In this document: in pieces, positions 1-8,630 of the stretch
How the letters are laid out: every line of letters starts with the position of its first letter
How positions within the stretch are numbered: the first letter of the stretch is position 1
NCBI RefSeq assembly: GCF_018449635.1
Contig: NZ_JAAVUV010000016.1
Span: forward strand, 1 to 64,000
Source: Caballeronia sp. dw_276
GTDB taxonomy: Bacteria; Pseudomonadota; Gammaproteobacteria; Burkholderiales; Burkholderiaceae
Direction: 5' to 3'
Length of the DNA: 64,000 bases
Notes under the pieces: model-generated
The model's database searches: none
Told to the model about the DNA's origin: nothing
Seen by the model: only the letters and a program-made list of their open reading frames with translations
Translations under genes and position numbers: made by a program

Positions 1-75
1 AAGTGCTAAAGAAATCAGCCAGAACGAAACGCGCGACACCTTAAAAAGCAGCAACCCGGCCACCACGCCCCCCAT
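1..75 (-). CDS. Possible start of a small membrane protein, cut by the window edge
   Basis: Downstream of araH on the minus strand an open frame runs off the left edge. It can start at an ATG at 75 or an in-frame GTG at 93, directly after the araH stop. The 25 visible residues are mostly hydrophobic (GGVVAGLLLF, then FWLISLAL), which would suit a first membrane segment. The family is not recognisable from so little sequence, and the ribosome-binding site is weak. It may be chance. Confidence 0.22.
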   Translation of the reverse strand, partial: MGGVVAGLLLFKVSRVSFWLISLAL

Positions 76-94
76 CCAAGCGCCAGCGTCCACC

Positions 95-1099
95 TCAAGC
101 GACCCGCTTACTCCTCCGATACTGATCGAACAACACGGCCAGCAACAGAATGCCGCCTCGAATCAGATACTGATAAAACGTCGGCACATTCATAAGGCTC
201 ATTGCGTCCTGCACGGACCCCATGATCAGCACCCCAACCAGCACGCCAGAAATCGTAGCCACGCCACCGGTCAACGAGACCCCACCCAGCACGCAAGCGG
301 AAATAACCCCAAGCTCCAGACCGACCGACGTCTTGGGATCGCCAAGACTCATCCGCGATGCCAGCATCACCCCGGCAAACCCTGTCACAAGCCCTTGCAG
401 GACAAACACCGTGATCTTGATGCGCATGACGGGCAAACCCGCCAGCAATGCCGCTTCGCTATTACCGCCCACCGCCAGCACATTCTTGCCAAACACGGTC
501 TTCTTCAGCAAGAAACCAAAGACCAAAAATCCGATGATATTCGACCAGATCGGAAACGAAATTCCGAGGAACGAGCCGCCGCCAAGATCGAAGAAACGCT
601 CTTCTGAAATCATCACCGCGTCGCCGTTCGAAGTGATGTAAGCCAAACCGCGAACCACTTCCATCATCGCGAGCGTGACGATCAGCGAGTTGATTTTCCA
701 GCGCGCGATCAGTACGCCGTTCACGAGTCCAACCGCGCCGCCGGCGAGCACGCCGCCAGCTATTCCCAACGTGACGCTATGCGTGGCCGTGATCAACGTG
801 GACGCCACCACGCCCGCAAACGCTACGATGGACGCCACCGACAAATCCACCTCGCCGAGCGCAAGCACGAACATCATGGTGACGGAGATCGAACCGATCA
901 AAGTGACCGACAGCAACAGGCCTTGAATGTTGCGAGAGCTCACAAACCCCGGCACGGTGAAGGCCAAAGTCACGAACAGGATCACGAACACCATGACGAT
1001 GCCCGACTTGTTGATGAGGTCCCAGGTCCGCGCGGCGCGAGCACGCGCGCCCGTGCTTTGAGCGGGATTCGACTGATTGGTGACAGGGGTTATTTGCAT
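95..1099 (-). CDS. araH: L-arabinose ABC transporter permease AraH
   Basis: Inner-membrane permease of the high-affinity L-arabinose importer, 334 aa, the usual length for this RbsC/AraH family (BPD_transp_2). A hydrophilic N-terminus of about 30 residues is followed by strongly hydrophobic segments. The family motif GEVDLSVASI lies near residues 82-91, and the C-terminal ISACVLGGVSL and RGGILLLAV blocks closely follow my recollection of E. coli AraH. It is the last gene of araFGH, 51 bases after the AraG stop. With AraF and AraG it forms the complete importer; no arabinose catabolic enzyme is in the window, so these may lie to the left or elsewhere. Confidence 0.9.
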   Translation of the reverse strand: MQITPVTNQSNPAQSTGARARAARTWDLINKSGIVMVFVILFVTLAFTVPGFVSSRNIQGLLLSVTLIGSISVTMMFVLALGEVDLSVASIVAFAGVVASTLITATHSVTLGIAGGVLAGGAVGLVNGVLIARWKINSLIVTLAMMEVVRGLAYITSNGDAVMISEERFFDLGGGSFLGISFPIWSNIIGFLVFGFLLKKTVFGKNVLAVGGNSEAALLAGLPVMRIKITVFVLQGLVTGFAGVMLASRMSLGDPKTSVGLELGVISACVLGGVSLTGGVATISGVLVGVLIMGSVQDAMSLMNVPTFYQYLIRGGILLLAVLFDQYRRSKRVA

Positions 1100-1150
1100 G
1101 ATGTCTCTATCGTTCGCAGCGCGTTGGGCGCTGCGGTGTTATCTGTGAAA

Positions 1151-2659
1151 TCAGCCGGGCAGGGCGAGCTTGATGAGTTGATCGGGTGTGGCCTGCGCCT
1201 TGGGCAAGTTGCCGACGATCTTTCCTTCGCGCATCACCATCACGCGATCCGCCACGCCGATCACTTCGGCCAGATCGCTCGATACCACGATGACGGTGCG
1301 TCCCGCTTCCGCGAGCCCATACAAGAGGCCGTAAATCTCGCTGCGTGCGCCCACATCGATACCGCGCGTAGGCTCGTCCATCAGGAACACATCGATTTCT
1401 TCGGCAAGCCAGCGCGACAGGATGACCTTCTGCTGATTGCCGCCGGAAAGCGTGCCGATAGGCGTATTGCCGTTGCGCGTCTTGATGGCGAGTTTCGCAA
1501 TGTAGTCGGTCGTCGTCGCGGATTCCTTGCGGCTGTTGAGGATATTGAACGGACTGAAATGCCGGCGGCAACTCATGTTCATGTTGTCGGAAACCGAGGC
1601 GATCGAAACGATGCCCTCCTGCTTGCGATCTTCCGGACACAACGCCACGCCCGCGCGCACCGCGTCGCGCGGCGACCTGAATTTGCGCTTCGATCCCTTG
1701 AGCACGATCTGGCCCGACACGGGTTTCACCGCGCCGTAGATCAGCTTCATCAATTCCGACCGGCCAGCGCCCACAAGCCCGAAGAACCCGACTATCTCGC
1801 CCTTGCGCACGCTAAACGATGCCGGTTCCGCCAACCCCGGACCCATCAGCGCTTGCACATCGAGTTGTACGTCGCCGATGTCGCGCGAACGATATCCGTA
1901 CACATCGTGAATGGAGCGCCCAACCATGCAGCTGATCAGGCGATCGCGTTCGAGTCCATCGACTTCTTCAAAGGTTTCGATACGCCGGCCATCGCGAAAC
2001 ACCGTCACACGATCGCAAAGTGCATAGACCTCGTCCATGCGGTGCGTCACGTAGATGATCGCGCGACCCTCGCTTTTAAGCGCGCGGATGATCTTGAAGA
2101 GTTGTTCCGTCTCGCGCGATGACAGCGAACTCGTGGGTTCATCGAAGGCGATCACGCGCGCGTTGCGCATCAGCGCCTTGCCGATCTCGATCATCTGGCG
2201 CTGCCCGATTGACAAGTGCTTGACGGGCATGTTCGGATCGATCTTTTCACCCAATCGATCCAGCTCGGATATCGCGCGTTTGACCAGCGCTTTTTCATCG
2301 AGCATGCCGAAGCGGTTCGGCATTGCGCCAAGCATCAGGTTCTCGGCCACGGTAAGCTCGGGCACGAGATGCAGCTCCTGATAAATGATCGCGATGCCCG
2401 CTTCGATTGCGGCCTTCGTGGTCGTGAATTGCTGCTCGACGCCGTCGAGCGAAAGGCTCCCTCCGCTTGTCGAATTCACGCCGGAAAGCACTTTGAGCAA
2501 GGTCGATTTTCCCGCGCCGTTCTCGCCCATCAGCCCGTGGACTTCGCCCGTGCGCACACCGAGCGACACCGAGTCGAGCGCAAGCACGCCGGGAAAACGC
2601 ACGGTGATGTTATCGAGTAAAAGATAAGGCGCGGCCGTGGCGACTGCGGTATCCATCAT
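1151..2659 (-). CDS. araG: L-arabinose ABC transporter ATP-binding protein AraG
   Basis: Cytoplasmic ATPase that drives arabinose import, 502 aa with two fused nucleotide-binding domains. The N-terminal half has Walker [10 protein letters not shown] (45-53) and signature LSIGQ (149-153). The C-terminal half has a degenerate Walker A (GLVGAGRSE) but an intact LSGGNQQKV signature and [10 protein letters not shown] Walker B, as is normal for the RbsA/AraG/XylG class. Two ATGs stand in tandem at 2659 and 2656; an AAGGA upstream fits the first. The gene lies between araF and araH in one transcription unit. Confidence 0.93.
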   Translation of the reverse strand: MMDTAVATAAPYLLLDNITVRFPGVLALDSVSLGVRTGEVHGLMGENGAGKSTLLKVLSGVNSTSGGSLSLDGVEQQFTTTKAAIEAGIAIIYQELHLVPELTVAENLMLGAMPNRFGMLDEKALVKRAISELDRLGEKIDPNMPVKHLSIGQRQMIEIGKALMRNARVIAFDEPTSSLSSRETEQLFKIIRALKSEGRAIIYVTHRMDEVYALCDRVTVFRDGRRIETFEEVDGLERDRLISCMVGRSIHDVYGYRSRDIGDVQLDVQALMGPGLAEPASFSVRKGEIVGFFGLVGAGRSELMKLIYGAVKPVSGQIVLKGSKRKFRSPRDAVRAGVALCPEDRKQEGIVSIASVSDNMNMSCRRHFSPFNILNSRKESATTTDYIAKLAIKTRNGNTPIGTLSGGNQQKVILSRWLAEEIDVFLMDEPTRGIDVGARSEIYGLLYGLAEAGRTVIVVSSDLAEVIGVADRVMVMREGKIVGNLPKAQATPDQLIKLALPG

Positions 2660-2733
2660 TGAGCGTTCCTTGGTTGAAAACTGAAGCGGGCGTCATGACA
2701 CGCATGACATGCACAACGCCCGTAGCCAATCGC

Positions 2734-3738
2734 TCAGATACCCAGTTCTTTCCGCACGTCCTGCCAGTTGCTGCGGACCATCAGCTTGCCGGTGGTTTGT
2801 GTATCGGCGGGCGGCTGCTTGCCGTTCTTGATCCAGTCGACGAGGTTCTGCGTGCTGTCCTTGCCATGGTTCGTCGAACTCACGGCGATGGTCCCGTAGA
2901 AGCCTGTTTGTTCCTTCTTCTGGAATTCGGCGAACGCTTCACCCGCGCCGTTGATACCCACGCCGATCACATCTGCCGATGGAATATGCAATTGTTCGGT
3001 TGCGCGCACGGCGCCGAGCACGGTCTCTTCGTTGATCGCGTAGACCACCCATTTCTTGATGTTCGGATGCTGCGACAAGACAGGCGATGCCGCGTTGAAA
3101 CCGCCTTCGTCGTCGGTGGTTTTTTGCGGGGCATCGAAGATATTTTCTTTCTTGAAGCCGCTCGCCAGAAGCGTCTGCGTGGCGCCGTCCGTGCGTTGCT
3201 TCGCGGTCGGCAGTTCGTAATCCGTGATGCGCAGCGCGCCGACTTCCTCGGGTTTCCAGCCGCGCTTTTTCATTTCATCGGAGATGGCGGTGCCGACCTG
3301 GTTGCCGATCTTGAAGGCGGACATGCCGAGGTGTGGCACGTTCGGCAGGGGCTTGCCGGCTGAATCGACGAGCTGGTCATCGACCGTGACGAACTTCATG
3401 TTGTAGCGTTTGGCGCGGGCCTGGATGGCCGGTCCGAGACGCACGTCGGGTGCGCAGATCACGAAGCCCTGCGCGCCTTGCGCACCGAGGTTATCGATTG
3501 CCGACAAAACCTTTTCGCCATCGGGCGTGCCGATGTTCACCACCGAGAATTTTTCCTTCTGACCAAGGGCGGACGCTGCTTTTTGTTCGTTGATGAACCA
3601 CGCCTGTTCGGGCATCTTCACGAGGAACCCGACCTTGAGCGGTTCGTCGGCATGAGCGGACATTTGCGGGGCGAACGTGATGCCGAGGGTGGCTGCGGCA
3701 ATGGCGGACAAGGTCAGACGACGAAGCTTGTGGTTCAT
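2734..3738 (-). CDS. araF: L-arabinose-binding periplasmic protein AraF
   Basis: Periplasmic receptor that hands L-arabinose to AraGH, 334 aa. The open frame extends upstream to 3897, but the ATG at 3738 is chosen because a GGAGACA ribosome-binding site precedes it and a clean signal peptide follows (basic MNHKLRR, hydrophobic core, cleavage after MSAHA near residue 28). LKVGFLVKMPEQAWF, PDGEKVLSAID, GFVICAPD and TGFYG all correspond to blocks I recall from E. coli AraF. First gene of araFGH, divergent from the LysR-type gene at 4157, which probably controls it. Confidence 0.93.
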   Translation of the reverse strand: MNHKLRRLTLSAIAAATLGITFAPQMSAHADEPLKVGFLVKMPEQAWFINEQKAASALGQKEKFSVVNIGTPDGEKVLSAIDNLGAQGAQGFVICAPDVRLGPAIQARAKRYNMKFVTVDDQLVDSAGKPLPNVPHLGMSAFKIGNQVGTAISDEMKKRGWKPEEVGALRITDYELPTAKQRTDGATQTLLASGFKKENIFDAPQKTTDDEGGFNAASPVLSQHPNIKKWVVYAINEETVLGAVRATEQLHIPSADVIGVGINGAGEAFAEFQKKEQTGFYGTIAVSSTNHGKDSTQNLVDWIKNGKQPPADTQTTGKLMVRSNWQDVRKELGI

Positions 3739-4156
3739 GGTGTTGTCTCCTGGTTGAATTAAGGCTGCACGCGTGGGTGACATGCAGCGAAGCGCAGGCT
3801 TGCAGCCCGTTCGCTTCTTCTTGCGGTCCTGCGGGTCAATCGATTCGCGCTGACAACGGGATTGGGTTGTCGCGTGTTTATTGATTGCGTGATGCAAATC
3901 GCGGTTTTTCGATAACCGCTTACGCCTTGAAAGCTCGTCGCGAGCGCAAAAGGCGGAGTCTCAGGTTCTAAAGTTTGACTGCATCTTAAGGAAGCAGCCG
4001 ATTCCTTTCCAATCAGTTTTTTGACGATACCGATATCAAATCGGGTATGTCTGCGGCGCTCCTACGATTTGGGATGGAACCGTATGCAATCTGGCGTCTG
4101 CCGGTCAGGATCAGCTACGATTGGCCATCGTAATAATCTGGAAGCAGGCGCATTGC
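3739..4156. other. Divergent regulatory region between araF and the LysR-type gene
   Basis: 418 bases without a convincing gene. It holds both divergent promoters and several dyads: AAGGAA/TTCCTT arms at 3988-3993 and 4002-4007, and ATACC/GGTAT at 4027-4048. The only open frame into it is an unlikely N-terminal extension of AraF. No riboswitch or terminator is evident. Confidence 0.5.
4027..4048. promoter_or_regulatory. Candidate LysR/GbpR operator
   Basis: An ATACC-N12-GGTAT inverted repeat lies about 110 bases upstream of the LysR-type start and 290 bases upstream of araF. The geometry fits the T-N11-A type of LysR site, and divergent LysR genes usually bind in this interval. Assignment rests only on symmetry and position. 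Confidence 0.33.
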
Positions 4157-5128
4157 ATGGCTCAAAACTACTCGAACATATCCGTGCGCACGCGCCTCAA
4201 GACGCGGCAACTACTCCTTCTTGCGGCAATGGAGGAAGAGGGCAACGTGCGCCGCGCCGCTGATGTGCTGGGCATGACGCAGCCGGCGGCATCGCGGTTA
4301 TTGAAGGAACTGGAGGATGTGCTGGAAGTGCGGCTCTTCGACCGCACGCCCCATGGCATGCATCCCACGCTCTACGGCGAGGTCATGATCCGGCACGCGC
4401 GCATGGTGTTGTCGAATCTGAGCCAGGCGCACGATGAAATCGCCGCATTACGCGCGGGGCTCGTGGGTCAGGTGCAACTGGGCGCGATCGCCGCCGCAGC
4501 CGCAACGATGGTGCCGCTTGCCATTGCACGCGTGAAGGCGAGCTATCCGCAGTTGCAGATCTGGCTTCAGGTGGAGACATCGGATGTGATGCTGCCGCTG
4601 GTGGCCCAGGGCCATCTCGACATCATGGTCGGCCGGGTGCTCGAACGACAGGGCCAGTTCAAGGACGCGGTGCGTTACGAGCCTATTGCCGAGGAACCGC
4701 TTTGCGTGGTCGTGCGTCCCGGGCATCCGCTGGCAGATGCAAGTGGGCTGACCATGGCCGACATTGTGGGCGAGGGCTGGGTGCTGCATCCGCCGGGCAG
4801 TGTGCTGCGGCATCGGTTCGATATGGTGTTTTCGCAGATCGGTCTCGCTGCGCCGGACAACGTGGTGAACACGAATAACATTGTCGCGATCTCCGGCATC
4901 TTGCTGCAAAGCGACATGCTCGCCGTGATGCCGGAAGAGGTCGCGCGGCAATACGAGGAGTTCGGCACGCTGAAGCGGCTCGCCATTGACTTGCCGTGCC
5001 GCATGGATGCGTTCGGGATCATCACCCGGCAGACGCGGTTGTTGTCGCCGGCGGCGACTGTCGTGCTGCGTGCACTGCACGATGCCGCTTTGGAGGTTTA
5101 CGGCGCGCGCGTGAATGCCATCGCTTGA
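4157..5128 (+). CDS. LysR-family regulator, GbpR-like
   Basis: DNA-binding regulator of 323 aa. An N-terminal winged HTH (RLKTRQLLLLAAMEEEGNVRRAADVLGMTQPAASRLLKELE) is followed by a LysR substrate-binding fold. The ATG at 4157 is preferred over an in-frame ATG at 4121 because family proteins begin only about 10 residues before the HTH. The sequence resembles GbpR regulators, which in related bacteria control sugar-binding-protein operons of the AraF/ChvE type. Divergent placement next to araFGH supports control of arabinose uptake in response to sugar; the inducer is inferred. Confidence 0.85.
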   Translation: MAQNYSNISVRTRLKTRQLLLLAAMEEEGNVRRAADVLGMTQPAASRLLKELEDVLEVRLFDRTPHGMHPTLYGEVMIRHARMVLSNLSQAHDEIAALRAGLVGQVQLGAIAAAAATMVPLAIARVKASYPQLQIWLQVETSDVMLPLVAQGHLDIMVGRVLERQGQFKDAVRYEPIAEEPLCVVVRPGHPLADASGLTMADIVGEGWVLHPPGSVLRHRFDMVFSQIGLAAPDNVVNTNNIVAISGILLQSDMLAVMPEEVARQYEEFGTLKRLAIDLPCRMDAFGIITRQTRLLSPAATVVLRALHDAALEVYGARVNAIA

Positions 5129-5212
5129 TGTACGGCCTTAAAAGCTCTTAGGTAAGCGCTTAGGCACGCCGACTGCTCTAGCAATCCCTAAACGGATTCT
5201 GGAGAGAAGACC

Positions 5213-5542
5213 ATGTTCAGCTTTAGCGAAAGTATTTATCGTGGATATCGGATTACGGCTTGGGCGCAAAGCGCACTGAATCTTACCGATACCACCACGC
5301 CAACCAGCTTTGTTGCGCGTGCTGTGGTGGCCGGGACGGCAGCAGCGGTGATGGATTACCGCTTGCCTGTACCAGGTCTCGATGCGGCATCGTTTCCGCA
5401 ACCGGCAACCGCGCGGCACCGCGCCGAAGCCGCTGCCCGAGCTTATATCGACGACCTGCGTCGGGACGAAGAAAGGGAATCGGCCGGACGCTACCGTCGG
5501 TCCCGGACTGGCCCGAATTCGGGCGTCGGCGCCGCCGCGTAG
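5213..5542 (+). CDS. Hypothetical protein, 109 aa
   Basis: Function not recognised. A GGAGAG ribosome-binding site sits seven bases before the ATG, which supports translation. The protein starts with an aromatic, polar stretch (MFSFSESIYRGYRI), has an alanine-rich middle that could form a helix, and ends in a basic, low-complexity tail (RRDEERESAGRYRRSR). No signal peptide or clear membrane segment. It lies alone between the LysR gene and the iron-regulated sigma-factor promoter, about 100 bases before that promoter, so it is probably not part of the siderophore operon. Confidence 0.55.
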   Translation: MFSFSESIYRGYRITAWAQSALNLTDTTTPTSFVARAVVAGTAAAVMDYRLPVPGLDAASFPQPATARHRAEAAARAYIDDLRRDEERESAGRYRRSRTGPNSGVGAAA

Positions 5543-5648
5543 GCTTGGGGCGAGCTTCGCTCTGATCCGCTGCCCGGCTGGTTCAGAGCGTCATGTCCTA
5601 CCCAGATTTAAGACTGAAAGCAAGAAAGACCTTAAATGTAAGGTGTAT

Positions 5649-5677
5649 TTGAGAATGCTTCTCGTTTAGGTTATATT
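5649..5677 (+). promoter_or_regulatory. Sigma-70 promoter with overlapping Fur box for the orbS-like gene
   Basis: TTGAGA (5649-5654), a 17-base spacer and TATATT (5672-5677) make a strong sigma-70 promoter. GAGAATGCTTCTC at 5651-5663, an inverted repeat with a TGC centre, matches Fur-box half-sites and overlaps the -35 and spacer, so Fur-Fe2+ would occlude RNA polymerase. Control of ornibactin-type sigma factors by Fur is established in Burkholderia. Confidence 0.72.
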
Positions 5678-5708
5678 GAGGCCCAACCTAGAAATGAGGG
5701 GCATCTTT

Positions 5709-6386
5709 ATGACGGAAGTGCTCGATCGGCCGACACAATCGCCCGCCATACCGCTAACACCTCCTTCGCTTTTCACCTCCGAGACCGGATGGCGGCCCGT
5801 ACCGGACGCCCAACCAGTCGTTCAAACGACCACGCAACGCGATCGCACGTTGCTCGACGTCGCCATCTCCAACCGGCCGATGCTGGTGAACATGGCGCGC
5901 AGTTTTGTCGGCTGCGGCAGCCGGGCGGAAGACGTGGTCCACGATGTCTTCATCAAGCTCATCGACTTTCCGAATCAGGACGCCGTGCGCCAGCCGGCTG
6001 CGTACGTAGCGCGGATGGTGCGCAACGCATCGATAGATGCATGCCGTTCGCAGACGCTCGAAAACACCTATCACGCCGATGAAGACGATGGCCTCGACGT
6101 GCCATCCCCGCAATGCACGCCCGAAGTCATGGCCGAGACCCGCGATACGCTGCGTCAGGTCCTGGCCGCGCTCGAACAATTGCCCACCCGAAGCCGCGTG
6201 GCCTTCGAGATGGTTCGACTGCGCGAAGAGACGCTGAAAAGCACGGCGAGCGCGCTCAACGTTTCGCAAACGCTGGTTCATTTCATGGTGCGCGACGCCG
6301 AGAAGCATTGTGCCGATAGCCTCGATGCCTGCAATCGCGGCGACGCTCATCCGCGTTATTTCGACGGTTGCGCGCGTCGCCGGTAA
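5709..6386 (+). CDS. orbS: ECF iron-starvation sigma factor, OrbS-like
   Basis: Extracytoplasmic-function sigma factor of 225 aa that redirects RNA polymerase to siderophore genes under iron limitation. Region 2 (SRAEDVVHDVFIKLIDFP, then AAYVARMVRNASIDACR) lies near residues 80-125, and region 4 (ALEQLPTRSRVAFEMVRLREETLKSTASALNVSQTLVHF) near 160-205. A polar N-terminal extension of about 55 residues is typical of OrbS/PvdS-type factors. Start at 5709 follows a GAGGG ribosome-binding site. No FecR-like anti-sigma gene is adjacent, as expected for OrbS, which is controlled by Fur. It heads the 5.7-12.5 kb cluster. Confidence 0.86.
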   Translation: MTEVLDRPTQSPAIPLTPPSLFTSETGWRPVPDAQPVVQTTTQRDRTLLDVAISNRPMLVNMARSFVGCGSRAEDVVHDVFIKLIDFPNQDAVRQPAAYVARMVRNASIDACRSQTLENTYHADEDDGLDVPSPQCTPEVMAETRDTLRQVLAALEQLPTRSRVAFEMVRLREETLKSTASALNVSQTLVHFMVRDAEKHCADSLDACNRGDAHPRYFDGCARRR

Positions 6387-6408
6387 AAATTCGGATTCGC
6401 GAAGCGTC
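6384..6408 (+). promoter_or_regulatory. OrbS-type promoter for the MbtH/uptake operon
   Basis: TAAA at 6384-6387, then exactly 17 bases, then CGTC at 6405-6408. This equals the TAAA-N17-CGTC pattern I recall for OrbS-dependent Burkholderia promoters. It overlaps the TAA stop of the sigma-factor gene and lies about 80 bases upstream of the MbtH-like gene, so the sigma factor would drive the operon directly downstream of itself. Confidence 0.68.
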
Positions 6409-6486
6409 TATTCAATACAGATGGCGCCGTGAGCTTAAGGTTTGCGGCCGCCGACCTTTCCAGTTTTTCTGACCAGGCCGCCGATC

Positions 6487-6729
6487 ATGACGCAAGCCCA
6501 ACACACCCCGACCGCTTTCGCACGCGAAGCGACCGAACTCGAATACACGGTTGTCATCAACGACGAAGAGCAGTATTCACTCTGGCCGACCTTTCGCGCG
6601 GTCCCTGCAGGCTGGCGTGCCGTCGGTGTGACGGGTTCCAAGGATACGTGTCTCGCTCACATCGAAACCGTCTGGACCGACATGCGTCCCGCCAGCCTGC
6701 GCCGTCATATGGATGGCGCCGCGTCCTGA
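6487..6729 (+). CDS. orbH: MbtH-like protein
   Basis: Small cytoplasmic activator of NRPS adenylation domains, 80 aa, the family length. Diagnostic residues are present: [12 protein letters not shown] (about 26-37), the paired tryptophans of PAGWRAVG, and the C-terminal [14 protein letters not shown]. The ATG at 6487 is used; an in-frame ATG at 6442 would add residues foreign to the family. First gene behind the OrbS-type promoter. What is odd is that no NRPS is encoded in the window, so its partner must be elsewhere or lost. Confidence 0.88.
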   Translation: MTQAQHTPTAFAREATELEYTVVINDEEQYSLWPTFRAVPAGWRAVGVTGSKDTCLAHIETVWTDMRPASLRRHMDGAAS

Positions 6730-6792
6730 ACATGCATGCCCGGCGCGTTGTGTGTAGCCCGGGCCATGCTATTTGCGGCAGGAGAAATTCGC

Positions 6793-7800
6793 ATGAACTC
6801 GCTCCCAGAGGCACTTCCGACGCTGGACGATCTGAGCATCGAACCAGGATTGCCGACCGTGGTGTCGCCTAAATCCGGCGTCAGCATTTCGCTTGAAGAA
6901 GCCGTCGTGCCGCTGCGCACGATCATCGACAGTACGCTCGAACGGTGCGGCGCGTTGCGCTTTACGGGCTTCGAGGTTGCATCCATAGAGGTATTCCAGC
7001 GCTTCGCCGCGTCGTGCGGAGATCCGCTTATCGGCTATGAGTTTGCATCCACGCCGCGCAGCCAGGTAGAAGGCGCCGTGTACACATCGACGGAATATCC
7101 GCCGCATCGCTCCATACCGCTGCACAACGAGCAGTCGTACACGCGCGAATGGCCGCTGCGCATCTGGTTCCATTGCGCGCTCGCGGCACGATCGGGCGGC
7201 GCGACGCCGATAGCGGATAGCCGCGCGATTTACCGTGCGCTCGATCCCGCGCTGGTCGAACGGTTTGCCAAACGTGAGCTGCTTTACGTGCGCAACTTTG
7301 GGCAAGGGCTCGATCTTCCCTGGCAAAACGCATTCGGCTCCGATAACCCCGCGGTAGTGGAACAGATTTGCGCGGCGCGCGGAATCGACTACGAATGGCG
7401 CGATGGTGACGACGACGAACTGCTCTTGCGTACCCGTGAACGCTGTCAGGCAGTCGCGCGCCATCCGCGCACCGGCGACATGGTGTGGTTCAACCAGGCG
7501 AACCTCTTTCATCTCTCGGCGCTCGATGAAGACATGCAGGAAGCACTCGTCGACGCCGTCGGCCTGGAGAACGTGCCGCGCAACGTCTATTACGGCGACG
7601 GTGAACCCATCGAAGCCGAAGCGCTTGCGGAAATCCGCGGCGTGCTGGACGAGCAGCGCATCGTGTTTCCATGGATGACAGGCGACGTGCTGATGCTCGA
7701 CAACATGCTGACCGCGCACGCACGCGATCCGTTCGAAGGGCCGCGCAAAGTCGTGGTCGCGATGGCGCAGAGTTACAGCGAGCGGACGGACGCACGATGA
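6793..7800 (+). CDS. orbG: TauD/SyrP-like Fe(II)/2-oxoglutarate hydroxylase, OrbG-like
   Basis: Non-heme iron dioxygenase of 335 aa in the TauD/TfdA group. The HNE metal motif is at H111/E113 (within PLHNEQSY); the distal His and 2-oxoglutarate-binding Arg fit the AHARDPFEGPRKV block near the C-terminus. The HxE rather than HxD triad is typical of SyrP-like enzymes that hydroxylate NRPS-bound aspartate, and OrbG is thought to do this in ornibactin assembly. Start 6793 follows AGGAGAAA. The stop overlaps the next ATG by four bases, so translation is coupled. Confidence 0.82.
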   Translation: MNSLPEALPTLDDLSIEPGLPTVVSPKSGVSISLEEAVVPLRTIIDSTLERCGALRFTGFEVASIEVFQRFAASCGDPLIGYEFASTPRSQVEGAVYTSTEYPPHRSIPLHNEQSYTREWPLRIWFHCALAARSGGATPIADSRAIYRALDPALVERFAKRELLYVRNFGQGLDLPWQNAFGSDNPAVVEQICAARGIDYEWRDGDDDELLLRTRERCQAVARHPRTGDMVWFNQANLFHLSALDEDMQEALVDAVGLENVPRNVYYGDGEPIEAEALAEIRGVLDEQRIVFPWMTGDVLMLDNMLTAHARDPFEGPRKVVVAMAQSYSERTDAR

Positions 7801-8630
7801 CATTACCCGCAGGACCCGCTTTGGCCGCGCGCTCGCTGACGGTCGGATACGGGGAACATGTAGTGCTTGATCGGCTTGACGTCAGTATTGAAGCGGGGCG
7901 GGTCACCGCACTTTGCGGCCCGAACGGTTGCGGAAAAAGCACGTTGCTCCGAACGCTTGCGGGATTGCAGCCCGCGCTCGACGGACATGTCGAAGTGAAC
8001 GGTGTACCAATTGGTACATTGCGGCGGCGCGAGCTTGCCCGGACACTGACCATGCTCGCGCAGTTCAACCAGATTCCGGCCGGGCTGACCGTGCGCGAAC
8101 TGGTCGCATACGGGCGATACGCATATGGCGGTTGGCTGCGTGGACTGACGCGTGCGGATCACGCGGCTATCGATGAAGCGCTCGAAGCAAGCGGTCTCGC
8201 CGCCGATTCATCACGCGATGTCGCCGCGCTTTCGGGAGGCGAACGCCAGCGTGTCTGGATTGCGATGGCGCTCGCGCAACAGGCGCCTATAGTCTTGCTC
8301 GACGAGCCCACCACCTATCTCGACATCCATCATCAACTTGATATCCTGCGCGAATTGCGGCGCTTGAACCGCGAGCGCGGACTGACCATCGTATGGGTGC
8401 TTCACGACCTCAATCAGGCCGCCGCGTTCAGCGATGAAATCGTGTTGATGCGCGCGGGCCGGATCGTCGCCCAGGGCGCGCCAGATGCCATGCTCGATCC
8501 GCAACATCTCAACGATACGTTCGGCGTACGGATGCTGAAGATCGCGCATCCGCAAACAGGCGCACCGATGTGTGTGCCGGCTTATGAGGCGGAATTCTCA
8601 GGCAACGTGGCTAGGGATCTGGTGGCATGA
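7797..8630 (+). CDS. orbC: Ferric-siderophore ABC transporter ATP-binding protein
   Basis: FecE/FhuC-type ATPase of 277 aa that energises import through the fused permease encoded next. Walker A GPNGCGKS (41-48), signature LSGGERQR, Walker B IVLLDEPTTYLD, and the H-loop in WVLHDLNQAA are all intact. ATGA overlap with the hydroxylase gene upstream and with the permease gene downstream shows a tightly coupled operon. Close FepC/FhuC-like spacing makes the iron-siderophore assignment firm; the exact siderophore is unknown. Confidence 0.9.
   Translation: MTLPAGPALAARSLTVGYGEHVVLDRLDVSIEAGRVTALCGPNGCGKSTLLRTLAGLQPALDGHVEVNGVPIGTLRRRELARTLTMLAQFNQIPAGLTVRELVAYGRYAYGGWLRGLTRADHAAIDEALEASGLAADSSRDVAALSGGERQRVWIAMALAQQAPIVLLDEPTTYLDIHHQLDILRELRRLNRERGLTIVWVLHDLNQAAAFSDEIVLMRAGRIVAQGAPDAMLDPQHLNDTFGVRMLKIAHPQTGAPMCVPAYEAEFSGNVARDLVA

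Noticed and set aside
779-2122. 447-residue open frame opposite araG and araH
   Set aside because: Arg/His-rich shadow of two clearly recognisable transporter genes.
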